A stretch of 64,000 nucleotides of DNA. Source: Rhodococcus sp. AW25M09 (GTDB lineage Bacteria; Actinomycetota; Actinomycetes; Mycobacteriales; Mycobacteriaceae). Position numbers and translations under genes: made by a program. The notes below the pieces were generated by a model, which was given only the letters and a program-made list of their open reading frames with translations, had not been told where the DNA came from and did not search any database. Shown piece after piece: positions 35,720-44,107 of this stretch; positions within the stretch are counted from its first letter, which is position 1; each line of letters starts with the position of its first letter. Where the stretch lies: NCBI RefSeq assembly GCF_000333955.1, contig NZ_CAPS01000084.1:1-64000 (forward strand), given 5' to 3'.

Positions 35720-35890
35720 GGGAGAAGCGTAGGCCGTCGCCTGCCGGAGGTCTCGGGCGAGCGTCCCAAATACGGCCAGAAGACACCCTGGCTCGATTCA
35801 CCGACGAATGCCGGATACGTTGGTGCACGCTTACACGGTGGCAGTGACGGCCATCGGTATCGAGATCGAGTTCGGGACGGAGCTGGGGCG

Positions 35891-36556
35891 TTGTACGTAG
35901 TTGTGATGGGATGTGGCCGCGTGGGCGCATCGCTGGCAGGAGCGCTCCAACGCATCGGCCACGAGGTGGCGATCATCGACCGAGACAAGACGGCGTTCCT
36001 GCGACTCGACGCGGATTTCACCGGGCCGCGCGTCGTCGGCATGGGATTCGACCGCGATGTTCTCGTCCACGCGGGTATCGAGAAGGCCGAAGCCTTCGCG
36101 GCCGTGTCCTCCGGGGACAATTCCAACATCATTTCCGCCCGCGTGGCACGCGAGACGTTCGGAGTCGAGAACGTCGTCGCAAGAATCTACGACGCCAAGC
36201 GCGCCGCAGTGTACGAACGTCTCGGTATCCCCACGGTCGCAACGGTTCCCTGGGCAACCGACAGATTTCTGCACAATCTTCTGCGCGACGATCCGACGAC
36301 GAAATGGCGCGATCCGTCGGGCAGCGTGGCGGTGGTCCTGCTGGACTGTCACGAGGGGTGGATCGGCAAGAAACTGTCGGTCCTCGAAGATGCCACCCGG
36401 TCGAGAGCCGCGTTCGTCATCAGATTCGGTTCCGGTCTTCTGCCGGACAAACGAACCGTGATCCAGGCTGGAGACGAAATCTACGTCGCGGCCGTATCGG
36501 GGACGGTGGCCGAAGCATTGGCGCTGGCCGGCAATCCGCCGCCTTCGGACAACTGA
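35891..36556 (+). CDS. ceoB: TrkA-family potassium uptake regulator CeoB
   Basis: 221-residue RCK protein: an N-terminal Rossmann domain (VVVMGCGRVGASLAGAL, with acidic strand end IIDRDK) binds NAD(H) or a nucleotide, and a C-terminal TrkA_C domain spans about 135-215. It should form a cytoplasmic gating ring on a K+ transporter. The start is TTG at 35891, preceded by GGAGCTGGGG; no ATG fits before the Rossmann motif. ceoC follows 49 bases later. Equivalent to Rv2691. Confidence 0.92.
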   Translation: MYVVVMGCGRVGASLAGALQRIGHEVAIIDRDKTAFLRLDADFTGPRVVGMGFDRDVLVHAGIEKAEAFAAVSSGDNSNIISARVARETFGVENVVARIYDAKRAAVYERLGIPTVATVPWATDRFLHNLLRDDPTTKWRDPSGSVAVVLLDCHEGWIGKKLSVLEDATRSRAAFVIRFGSGLLPDKRTVIQAGDEIYVAAVSGTVAEALALAGNPPPSDN

Positions 36557-36605
36557 TGAGCCCAGCAGCATTTCACCCACACTTCACCGATCCGAACGGG
36601 ATGCC

Positions 36606-37265
36606 ATGAAAGTCGCCATCGCCGGTGCCGGCGCAGTCGGCAGGTCCATCGCACGCGAGTTGATCCGCGGCGGCCACGCCGTGATGCTCCTCGAACGCAA
36701 ACTCGATCACGTCGATCAGGCCGCCATCCCGGAAGCGGAATGGGTACTGGCCGACGCGTGCGAGCTGAGCCTGCTCGAAGCCGCCCAACTCGAGAATTAC
36801 GACGTGGTGATTGCCGCTACCGGCGACGACAAGGCCAACCTGGTGCTCAGCCTGCTGGCCAAGACCGAGTTCGGAGTAGACCGAGTCGTCGCGCGAGTCA
36901 ACGATCCTCGAAACGAATGGCTGTTCGACGCCTCGTGGGGCGTCGACGTCGCAGTGTCGACGCCACGCATGCTCGCGTCGCTGGTCGAAGAGGCCGTGAC
37001 GGTCGGCGACCTCGTACACCTGATGACGTTCCGCAAGGGGCAGGCGAACTTGGTCGAGATCACGCTGCCGGAGAACACTCCGTTGGCGGGCAAGCCGGTC
37101 CGAAAGCTCCAATTGCCCAGGGATGCAGCGTTGGTGACGATTCTGCGCGGTGGACGGGTGATCGTCCCGCAACACGACGATCCACTCGAGGGCGGCGACG
37201 AATTGCTGTTCGTCGCCGCGAAAGAGGTAGAGAACGAACTACGTGCTGCGGTCGGTCTGATCTGA
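36606..37265 (+). CDS. ceoC: TrkA-family potassium uptake regulator CeoC
   Basis: 219-residue paralogue of CeoB with Rossmann loop IAGAGAVGRSIARELI, strand end LLERK, and TrkA_C domain from about residue 135. CeoB and CeoC probably form a heteromeric RCK assembly. ATG start. The last 27 bases overlap the convergent DUF3159 gene. No Trk membrane subunit gene is present in this window; the KimA-like permease is the only adjacent transporter. Confidence 0.92.
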   Translation: MKVAIAGAGAVGRSIARELIRGGHAVMLLERKLDHVDQAAIPEAEWVLADACELSLLEAAQLENYDVVIAATGDDKANLVLSLLAKTEFGVDRVVARVNDPRNEWLFDASWGVDVAVSTPRMLASLVEEAVTVGDLVHLMTFRKGQANLVEITLPENTPLAGKPVRKLQLPRDAALVTILRGGRVIVPQHDDPLEGGDELLFVAAKEVENELRAAVGLI

Positions 37266-37985
37266 CGGCCGTGGTCCGTCGGTCCGGTCCGCATTCGATT
37301 CGACCTCGAGTGTGCGATCGGCCCGACGTACGGCCCAGAGTGTGACCAGCAGTGCCACTCCCGTCAACGGCCACCCCATCCCGATTCGCGCGACGGCGAG
37401 CCAGCCGGTCTGATCCGAGTCGTAGAGCTGCGATTGGACGACATACCTCGCACCGAACACCGCTGCCCACGCGATCGTGGCCACGTCGTAGTAGCGAACC
37501 GCGGATCGGTCCCGCCGCCAGGCCGTTCCCTTGCCGTTGAGGTAGCCCCAGATGACTCCCACCAACGGCCAACGAGCGAGCACCGACAGCACGAACGCTC
37601 CGCCGTAGACCAGTGAGGTATAGATGCCGAACAGAAAGTAGCCCTTGGCATCTCCTGTGCGGTACGCGATGAATGCGCAGATGCCCACACCGAAGAACCC
37701 CGAGATCGCAGGCTGAATGGGACTGCGCTGAATCAGACGCCACACGAGAACTGCGGCGGCGACACCCAGGGCGGCCCACAGCGCGACACCGAGGTTGAAA
37801 TAGCTGTTCGCCGGAACGAAGACGACGACCGGCAAGGTGGAATACACGAGCCCACTGAGTCCGCCGAGTTGCTCGAGAACGGTGGGGGCCACCTTCTCGA
37901 CGCCCTCCGGCGTCGACACCTCGGCCGTGGATTCCGGCGTGCTCGGCGTCATCGGGTGCGGCACGGCATCGTCGCTGTTGGTCAC
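37239..37985 (-). CDS. DUF3159 membrane protein
   Basis: 248 residues with about six hydrophobic segments between residues 45 and 215. Conserved-looking parts: LGGLSGLVYSTLPVVVFVPAN and RWPLVGVIWGYLNGKGTAWR. The N-terminal ~30 residues are a Thr/Ser/Pro/Glu-rich tail and the C-terminal ~25 are charged. Function unknown (Rv2693c equivalent). GTG at 37985 is used; GTG 37991 is an alternative. It follows the OB-fold gene by 28 bases on the same strand and overlaps the ceoC end. Confidence 0.82.
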   Translation of the reverse strand: MTNSDDAVPHPMTPSTPESTAEVSTPEGVEKVAPTVLEQLGGLSGLVYSTLPVVVFVPANSYFNLGVALWAALGVAAAVLVWRLIQRSPIQPAISGFFGVGICAFIAYRTGDAKGYFLFGIYTSLVYGGAFVLSVLARWPLVGVIWGYLNGKGTAWRRDRSAVRYYDVATIAWAAVFGARYVVQSQLYDSDQTGWLAVARIGMGWPLTGVALLVTLWAVRRADRTLEVESNADRTDGPRPSDQTDRST

Positions 37986-38013
37986 GACCACGAGAGTGCC
38001 ATACCGGCAGTTG

Positions 38014-38391
38014 TCAGCTGTCGTCGCGCAGTTCGTAATAGGGGTTGTACACGATTTTTCGTCCTTCGCGCTCACCGACGCGTCCGCGAACGAGCACAGT
38101 CTTGCCCGGCTCGATTCCGGCAATCTTGCGGCGACCGATCCAGACCAGCGTCACCGTGTCGGTGCCGTCGAAGAACTCGGCCTCGATGTTCGCATTGGCG
38201 GCCTTCGAGCACGCCTCGACACTGCGCAGCCGTCCCAGCATCGTGACTTCCTCGCCACGCGAGCAATCGCACGCGCGTCGGGCACCGGACGCTTCGGAGG
38301 ATTCGGCCATTTCCTCGGCGTCGAGTTGTTCGATGTCCTCGGTCAACTTTCGCGTCAACCGGCGAAAGTATCCTGCGGCAGCGGGTGCCAT
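38014..38391 (-). CDS. OB-fold nucleic-acid-binding protein
   Basis: 125-residue protein with an OB-fold like the anticodon/RecG type: EEVTMLGRLRSVEAC, then AEFFDGTDTVTLVWIGRRKIAGIEPGKTVLVRGRVG. An N-terminal helix (AGYFRRLTRKLTEDIEQLDAEEMAE) and Cys residues in RRACDCSRG precede it. I chose ATG at 38391, with GGAG seven bases upstream, agreeing with the length of mycobacterial Rv2694c. Likely partner DUF3159 follows. Confidence 0.85.
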   Translation of the reverse strand: MAPAAAGYFRRLTRKLTEDIEQLDAEEMAESSEASGARRACDCSRGEEVTMLGRLRSVEACSKAANANIEAEFFDGTDTVTLVWIGRRKIAGIEPGKTVLVRGRVGEREGRKIVYNPYYELRDDS

Positions 38392-38557
38392 GGTGCGCTC
38401 CAGCGGTGTCGGTCGTTCCGCAGGCTCCACTCCTGGGAGTACTGCGGCGACGTGGGGGTTTGCCTCGTCAGGGCGGGTACTTCGCCACTGTAGACCCGAT
38501 GTGTCACGCTGACCAACCACTGCCGCGTCTCGGCGCGAAGGCGTGCACAATCGTGTC

Positions 38558-39280
38558 GTGCACAGCCGACTCGATACCCACACCGCGGTCGTTCTACCTG
38601 GCACGGGATCGGACGCCCGCTTCGCCGACGACGCATTCTCGGCAGCGTTCGGCGATGTGGGATTGACCACCCTTGCGGTCGAACCCGATCCGGCCGGTGT
38701 CGTGGACAGTTATCTCGCCGCTCTGGACGGCGCGGCACACCGTCACGGCCGAATCGTCGTCGCAGGAATCTCGCTCGGTGCCGCGGTCGCAGCACGATGG
38801 GCTGCCGACAATGCGTCGAGCACCATCGCGCTGGCGCTCGCCCTACCGGCGTGGACGGGAGACCCTGCGGGCTCCCCCGCGGCCCTGAGCGCGCAGTTCA
38901 CCGCCCGGTTGCTGCGCGAGGAGGGGCTCGATGCCGTCACTGCAACCATGGCATCGTCGAGCCCGGAATGGCTCGCTCGCACGTTGCGCCGATCCTGGGC
39001 TGCGCAGTGGCCTGCTCTTCCGGACGCCTTGGACGAGGCAGCGCGACATCGCAGCCCGGACCTCGCCGAACTCGCACGAATACAAATGCCTGCCGTCGTG
39101 GTGGGTGCCGTGGACGACGCCGTGCATCCGATCGACGTGGCACGTCAGTGGGCAGGGACACTGCCCGACTGCGCGCTGCGCACCGTGACGTTGGACGGTA
39201 TCGGGAGCGATCCGGGATGCCTCGGCCGAGCGGCTGTCGACGGTCTCGATCGACACTGGCCCCGGTTGCTCGGTCGGTGA
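38558..39280 (+). CDS. Alpha/beta hydrolase-fold protein
   Basis: 240 residues. N-terminal AVVLPGTGSD gives the oxyanion region and VAGISLGAAVAARWA the nucleophile elbow (GxSxG). The acid may be Asp in GAVDDAVHP. At the position where the base His is expected the sequence is LDGIGSDPGCLG, with no His, so activity is uncertain. GTG at 38558 is used; GTG 38543 is an alternative. Equivalent to Rv2695 by position. Its stop lies inside a 20-bp tandem repeat. Confidence 0.75.
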   Translation: MHSRLDTHTAVVLPGTGSDARFADDAFSAAFGDVGLTTLAVEPDPAGVVDSYLAALDGAAHRHGRIVVAGISLGAAVAARWAADNASSTIALALALPAWTGDPAGSPAALSAQFTARLLREEGLDAVTATMASSSPEWLARTLRRSWAAQWPALPDALDEAARHRSPDLAELARIQMPAVVVGAVDDAVHPIDVARQWAGTLPDCALRTVTLDGIGSDPGCLGRAAVDGLDRHWPRLLGR

Positions 39281-39340
39281 ATCAGTTGCTCGGTCGTTGA
39301 ATCAGCCGCTCAGTTGTCGAATCAGCCGCCGAGTTGCTGG
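39265..39340. repeat. Imperfect 20-bp tandem repeat spanning two stop codons
   Basis: A partial unit at 39265-39280 is followed by units starting at 39281, 39301 and 39321; each begins ATCAG(T/C)(T/C)GC. The array covers the stop of the plus-strand hydrolase (39278-39280) and of the convergent minus-strand DUF3710 gene (39322-39324). Confidence 0.75.
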
Positions 39341-40170
39341 ATCGCCGATCCCGAGGCCCCCCGTCGAGGAGCTCGATCGCGTTCGGCCGCCGCCGGTTCT
39401 GGGGTCGAATCGTTGTGCGGTGCAGCAGGTTCATCAGCGGTGTCCGCCTGCTGCGGCTCAGCCGTCTGCTGAGGAGCCGTCTGCTGAGGAGCCGCCTGCT
39501 GCGCTGCCGACTGCTGTTCTGCAGCAGCAGCGAGCTGCTCGGCCAGCACCTGAGGCAACACCACCGGTAGCGGGGTCCGAACCGGATGCGGGTCGGTACC
39601 CCGGTCGACCACTGTCTGCCGAAGAATCGTGTGGGCAAGTTGCACGAGTGGCTGGCCCTCGCCCACTGCACCGGACGGACCGGCCAGCACGCAGCGGACC
39701 ATCCATCGATAGCCGTCGACTCCGATGAAACGCAGATCTGCGTTGACCGTCACGCCGAGGAGCTCGCGTCCCCACGGACCCGTCTCGACCGTTGTCTCGG
39801 CCTTGTCGTTACGAAGCGACGCCGCCAGGTCTGCTGCCACCTCTCGCCATTGACCGGGTGACTTCGGAGCTGCATAGGCAGCGATGGTGATGCGTCCGAA
39901 CTGGGTGACGATGTGCACCGCCTGCGGACTGCCTGCCTGCGACATCTCGACCTGAAGTTGCCCACCCTCCGGAAGAGGGACCAACACCGACCCCAGGTCG
40001 AGTCGCGTCCTCGCGACAGTCTCGCGATCGTCGTCGAGGTCCCCGAGATCGTGGGGTCCGTCGGCGATCGTGTCCTCGGCCACCTCGTCGTTTTCGACTC
40101 CGTCGACGAATGGCTCCGCACCGGGCGCGGAGGCACTGCCGGCGTCGTTCTTCTTACGCCGTCCGAACAT
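39322..40170 (-). CDS. DUF3710 family protein with Gln/Ala-rich tail
   Basis: 282 residues. The conserved DUF3710 core covers about residues 50-200 (RTRLDLGSVLVPLPEGGQLQVE, FGRITIAAYAAPKSPGQWRE, GYRWMVRCVLAGPSG). The C-terminal ~75 residues are low-complexity Gln/Ala/Pro/Glu with repeated APQQT and AAEQQ. Cytoplasmic, function unknown; Rv2696c equivalent beside dut. ATG start, 64 bases from dut on the same strand. Confidence 0.82.
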   Translation of the reverse strand: MFGRRKKNDAGSASAPGAEPFVDGVENDEVAEDTIADGPHDLGDLDDDRETVARTRLDLGSVLVPLPEGGQLQVEMSQAGSPQAVHIVTQFGRITIAAYAAPKSPGQWREVAADLAASLRNDKAETTVETGPWGRELLGVTVNADLRFIGVDGYRWMVRCVLAGPSGAVGEGQPLVQLAHTILRQTVVDRGTDPHPVRTPLPVVLPQVLAEQLAAAAEQQSAAQQAAPQQTAPQQTAEPQQADTADEPAAPHNDSTPEPAAAERDRAPRRGASGSAIQQLGG

Positions 40171-40234
40171 GTTCAGCTCTCTTCTTCTCGGTTGCTTCCA
40201 CGGTGCCTGACACCGGCGAACGTCGTGGCGGAAC

Positions 40235-40702
40235 TCACTGCTTCAGACTCGCATGCCCGCCGGTCGAACCGTGACCACCGGCCCCTCGAACGGTGTCGTC
40301 CAGCTCGTCGACCTCGACGAACGTCACCAGCTCGACGCGCTGAACGAGTAGCTGCGCGACGCGGTCGCCGCGCTCGAGCGCGATCGGAGTGTGCAGATCA
40401 TGGTTGATCAAACAGACCTTGATCTCGCCGCGGTAGCCGGCATCGACGGTGCCCGGGGTATTGATGACCGACAGCCCCGATTTCGCCGCCAGGCCAGAGC
40501 GCGGATGTATCAGCCCCACGGTTCCCAACGGAAGTGCGACCGCAATACCGGTCCCCACCAGGACGCGTTCGCCCGGCGCAATCGTGACCGGGGCCGTGAT
40601 CCGCAGATCCACGCCCGCGTCGCCTTCGTGCGCGCGAGCCGGCACCGGCAACTCACGATCGAGTCGGCGCACACGGACCTCGGACAACGCAGATGCAGAC
40701 AT
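40235..40702 (-). CDS. dut: dUTP diphosphatase
   Basis: Hydrolyses dUTP to dUMP and pyrophosphate, keeping uracil out of DNA. 155 residues, standard homotrimer size. All five motifs are present: HEGDAGVDL (1), [10 protein letters not shown] (2), [16 protein letters not shown] (3), [10 protein letters not shown] (4), and [12 protein letters not shown] (5, the Gly-rich P-loop-like tail). ATG at 40702 matches the family length; longer in-frame starts run into sequence with no family features. Confidence 0.96.
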   Translation of the reverse strand: MSASALSEVRVRRLDRELPVPARAHEGDAGVDLRITAPVTIAPGERVLVGTGIAVALPLGTVGLIHPRSGLAAKSGLSVINTPGTVDAGYRGEIKVCLINHDLHTPIALERGDRVAQLLVQRVELVTFVEVDELDDTVRGAGGHGSTGGHASLKQ

Positions 40703-40823
40703 CGTCGAGACCGGAGATCGATCCACGGATGGTTCTTTGCCGGTCTCGGTGACTTCGTCGCTCACGTCGAACGAGACTACGCTGGCCCGCTCGTGTCTCG
40801 ACGTGGCGACTACCCTGGGACTC

Positions 40824-41393
40824 GTGACTGCAGATCGACATACCGAACACGCGAACTCGGAGCCCGGCAACTCCACGCCACCGTCCGGCTCGACGACGCC
40901 GGCAGGCTCGGTGCTCTACTCCGAGCGGCTGTGGGTGCCGCTCTGGTGGTGGGCAGTGGGCGGTGCCCTGGCGGTCCTGTTGGCGGCGGAGATTCACATG
41001 GGCGCACCCGGAATTCGGGCCTGGCTCCCCTACCTCGTGCTGATACCGCTCTTCGCCTGGGCGTTGTACGCCTTCAGCAGGCTGCGCGTAGCAGTGGTCA
41101 CCCGTGCGGACGACGGCACCGACTCCTCCGGCGTCGAGTTGCACGTCGGCAAAGCCCATCTGCCACTCGACGTCGCGTCCAAGGCGGCAGTAGTGCCCGC
41201 AACTGCAAAAAGTGCGGCGCTCGGAAGGCAGCTGGATCCGCTTGCCTTCGTACAGCACCGCACCTGGGTGAAACAGATGGTGATCGTGGTCCTCGACGAT
41301 CCGGACGACCCGACACCGTATTGGTTGGTCAGCACCAAACGCCCGGAAGCGTTGCTGGCGGTGCTGACCGCGCACGGCGTAGAAGGGCGCTGA
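40824..41393 (+). CDS. DUF3093 membrane protein
   Basis: 189 residues with two closely spaced transmembrane helices (about residues 40-60 and 66-86), then a soluble domain starting [13 protein letters not shown] and containing [17 protein letters not shown] and [15 protein letters not shown], typical of DUF3093. The first ~30 residues are polar and variable. GTG at 40824. Divergent from dut by 121 bases; Rv2698 equivalent. Function unknown. Confidence 0.83.
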   Translation: MTADRHTEHANSEPGNSTPPSGSTTPAGSVLYSERLWVPLWWWAVGGALAVLLAAEIHMGAPGIRAWLPYLVLIPLFAWALYAFSRLRVAVVTRADDGTDSSGVELHVGKAHLPLDVASKAAVVPATAKSAALGRQLDPLAFVQHRTWVKQMVIVVLDDPDDPTPYWLVSTKRPEALLAVLTAHGVEGR

Positions 41394-41466
41394 CCTATCG
41401 CCCCAACGACGTACTCGACGTCACGGCACAGACCCGAACCAGCCGGTCAGGTCTGTGCCCCCGCAA

Positions 41467-41769
41467 TCATGCCGCGCAGTCGCGACACATCAGTGCGCCG
41501 CCGGCATCGCTGGCCAGACGGCTGCGATGATGAACCAGGAAGCAGCTCGAGCAGGTGAACTCGTCCGCCTGCTTGGGAACTACCCGAACCGAAAGCTCCT
41601 CGCCGGACAGATCTGCACCCGGAAGCTCGAACGACTCCGCAGTGTCGGATTCGTCCACGTCCACCACTGCGGACTGGGCCTCGTTGCGTCGAGCCTTCAA
41701 TTCTTCGAGAGAGTCCTCCGACACATCGTCGGATTCTGTTCTTCTCGGTGCGTCGTAGTCGGTTGCCAT
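41467..41769 (-). CDS. DUF4193 zinc-ribbon-like protein
   Basis: 100-residue acidic protein. The family start MATDYDAPR and core EDSLEELKARR are present, and four Cys in FTCSSCFLVHH...LMCRDCAA form a probable zinc ribbon at the C-terminus. ATG at 41769; an upstream in-frame start at 41787 lacks family similarity. Rv2699c equivalent; function unknown, perhaps a transcription or RNA-polymerase-associated factor (inference only). Confidence 0.86.
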   Translation of the reverse strand: MATDYDAPRRTESDDVSEDSLEELKARRNEAQSAVVDVDESDTAESFELPGADLSGEELSVRVVPKQADEFTCSSCFLVHHRSRLASDAGGALMCRDCAA

Positions 41770-42312
41770 TGTTCTCGTACCCCTCATCTTCGTGCGCGTG
41801 TGTGGTGAAAGCTGCCGATGGGTCGGCTTGTGGCCGTCGGCTGTGAAGAGGGCGGTTGCTCGCTTCCACCGGTGTTGGTGTCTGTCAAATCGTTCGTCGT
41901 CGCGCGGTGCCCGAAACTACACCGGGTAGTTCCCAGAACTCGACGGTTGAAACCCGCTCGAGACCTCGCTCACCAGATCGATAGTGCATCGGCATCCGAT
42001 TTCCGAAGCACCGCGGCCGCCAGACAATAGCCGAAGCCGGTGGCAAAGTCGAAACCGAACCGCCGATGAGTCCATCGCCTGCATGCACGCCGCTTCAACA
42101 CCACGACGGTCCGCTTCATTCCGCGATCCCCGGAAGACTTCCCGGTGCCGGTTTCACGCTCCGAATCGGGCGTCGCGCAGTACATCCGAGTCGAGGTACG
42201 GCCGAGTGTGCCGCCACCCGGCAGCGCAGGCATCTACAGTAGGCACCGCGTCGGTGTGAATCGACTCTGTGACCGGTCTCGGCGCGTGCCGACGGAAAGG
42301 CGAAGATCAACT
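41770..42312. other. 543-bp intergenic region between DUF4193 and cei
   Basis: The longest stretch here without a supported gene. Short ORFs of 60-90 codons exist on both strands, but none has a ribosome site or recognisable family. It must contain the divergent promoters of DUF4193 and cei. A small dyad, AACTAC-N5-GTAGTT, is at 41915-41931. I see no tRNA, riboswitch or insertion remnant. Confidence 0.6.
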
Positions 42313-42993
42313 GTGGTTTCTCTGATCACCGAAGGCCATTCGGCCGACGATCGAGGTCGTCCGTTCCGTCGCCGCCGCGCGTTTCCCATCATCGCGGTGT
42401 TCACGGTGCTGGCTCTGCTGGGAGTGCTCGTGTGGGTCAAGGTGTTCACCACCTCGGATGCCACCACTGCTACCGCCGAATGCAATGCGCCGACCACCAC
42501 AGCGGCCACCGACGGCACGGAGCCCGTTCCGCTGGGCGACGAAGTCGACCCGACCACGCTGCTCGACGTCCAGCCCGCGCCTCTGTCGGCGACGAAGGTA
42601 CGAGTCTTCAATGCCAACGGTGAACGCGGTCAGGCTGCTCTTGTTGCGGCCCAGCTCATCGATTACGGTTTCGCGAGCGCACCGGACGTCCAGGTCGGCA
42701 ACGATCCGGTCTACGTCGATCAGAACATGCAGTGCCAGGGCCAGATTCGCTTCGGTGCTGCCGGTTTCGCGGCGGCGAGTGCAGTGTGGCTGGTAGCGCC
42801 CTGCGCCGAGCTCATCGAAGATTCTCGCACCGACGACTCGGTGGACCTCGCTCTCGGAACGTACTTCAGCGCGATCCAGCCGGGCGACGACGCCGAGGAA
42901 GTGCTCCGCACGCTCGCCAGTACAGCACCTGATGCCGAGCCGCAGCCGCTCGATGCCGATCTGCTCTCGGCAGCGCGTCAATCGCGCTGCTGA
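42313..42993 (+). CDS. cei: Envelope integrity protein Cei (LytR C-terminal domain)
   Basis: 226 residues: a basic cytoplasmic tail (RGRPFRRRRAF), one membrane helix (PIIAVFTVLALLGVLVWVKVF, about residues 26-46), then an extracytoplasmic LytR_C domain (KVRVFNANGERGQAALVAAQLIDYGF, FGAAGFAAASAVWLVAPCAELI). Four Cys outside the membrane could form disulfides. The M. tuberculosis equivalent Rv2700 affects cell envelope integrity. GTG at 42313 follows GGAAAGG. Convergent with suhB, 15 bases apart. Confidence 0.88.
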   Translation: MVSLITEGHSADDRGRPFRRRRAFPIIAVFTVLALLGVLVWVKVFTTSDATTATAECNAPTTTAATDGTEPVPLGDEVDPTTLLDVQPAPLSATKVRVFNANGERGQAALVAAQLIDYGFASAPDVQVGNDPVYVDQNMQCQGQIRFGAAGFAAASAVWLVAPCAELIEDSRTDDSVDLALGTYFSAIQPGDDAEEVLRTLASTAPDAEPQPLDADLLSAARQSRC

Positions 42994-43008
42994 GACCGAC
43001 CCAGCGCG

Positions 43009-43953
43009 TCAGCCCGGGATCGGATCGAGAGCGCCGGCGCTGCGCAGAGCGGCCAGGAAGGCATCCGAGATTCCCGGGGCCGCAGCCACAGTCACCGAGC
43101 CGTGCGCACTCGTGGAGTTCGCTGCCGGTAGCCGAACCACTGCTCCTGCCTCGGCCGCGATCAGCGCACCTGCGGCCCAGTCCCATGGGCTGAGCCCGTG
43201 CTCGAAGTGAGCGTCGGCCGCTCCGGAGGCGACCATGCACAAGTCCAGTGCTGCCGACCCGATCCGGCGAATGTCGCGTACTTGCGGCAGCAGCTCGGAG
43301 ACGATGGCTCCCTGCACGGCACGTCGCCCCGACCCGTAGCCGAATCCCGTGGCCAACAACGTCATCGACAGTTCCGTCACGCCCGAGCACCGCAGTCGCT
43401 CCTCGGTGCCGTCGGCTCTGAGCACCACGGCACCGCGGCCCTTCGCTGCGGAATACACGAGCTCGCGGGCCACGTCGACCACGGCACCCGCCACGCTGAC
43501 ACCGTCGATCTGAACGGCGACAGAGACCGCGTACGCGGGGATTCCGTACATGAAGTTCACGGTCCCGTCGATCGGGTCCAGTACCCATCGCACGCCGTCG
43601 AGTGAGTCGTCCTCGCTGCCTTCTTCCTCCCCCAGGACGGCATCCGCGGGCCGCAACGTCGACAACATCTCGCGCAGAACGCGCTCGGTCTCGGTGTCCA
43701 CGACGGTCACCGGGTCGGTCGGCGTGCTCTTGGACTGCACCGAGCCGTCGCCGACGTGCGAGTCACCACCGAAGACCTGCGGTCGCCGCAGTCGCACATG
43801 CTCGGCAGCGCCCTGTGCGACTCGAATCGCGACCTCGCGCAGCACGTCCACGTCTCGCGTGCTCGATTCCGTGCTCAGCGCCCCCTCCGCTGCGTGAGCT
43901 CCCGGCAATTGCGTACTGGCGGTGTCGTTCTGCGATCCGTCTGATTTCGGCAC
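43009..43953 (-). CDS. suhB: Inositol monophosphatase family protein
   Basis: Dephosphorylates inositol-1-phosphate, feeding phosphatidylinositol, LAM-like glycolipids and mycothiol. Metal-site motifs: TPTDPVTVVDTETE, GEEEGSED, WVLDPIDGTVNFMYG and the distal Asp in SPWDWAAGALIAAEAGA. GTG at 43953 gives 314 residues; the family core starts near residue 35, so a later start is possible. Divergent from ppgK. Rv2701c equivalent. Confidence 0.92.
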   Translation of the reverse strand: MPKSDGSQNDTASTQLPGAHAAEGALSTESSTRDVDVLREVAIRVAQGAAEHVRLRRPQVFGGDSHVGDGSVQSKSTPTDPVTVVDTETERVLREMLSTLRPADAVLGEEEGSEDDSLDGVRWVLDPIDGTVNFMYGIPAYAVSVAVQIDGVSVAGAVVDVARELVYSAAKGRGAVVLRADGTEERLRCSGVTELSMTLLATGFGYGSGRRAVQGAIVSELLPQVRDIRRIGSAALDLCMVASGAADAHFEHGLSPWDWAAGALIAAEAGAVVRLPAANSTSAHGSVTVAAAPGISDAFLAALRSAGALDPIPG

Positions 43954-44107
43954 GCGTACATCGCAACACACTCCGAGGGCCGAGCACCACCGCACGACCC
44001 GCAGAGCCTGTCCGTGCGGTCTCGACGTCCCGCGAACGTCGAGACCACACTATTGTTCGGAAGCGACGGCATCACAGGGATTCGATCGGGCCAGGAGCGG
44101 CATCCAC

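Noticed and set aside
38543-38563. GTGCAC repeat flanking the hydrolase start as an operator
   Set aside because: Two six-base palindromes around alternative GTG starts are too short to distinguish from chance.
41970-42233. 87-codon minus-strand ORF in the cei upstream region
   Set aside because: No ribosome site at any start, basic low-complexity composition, and no recognisable family.
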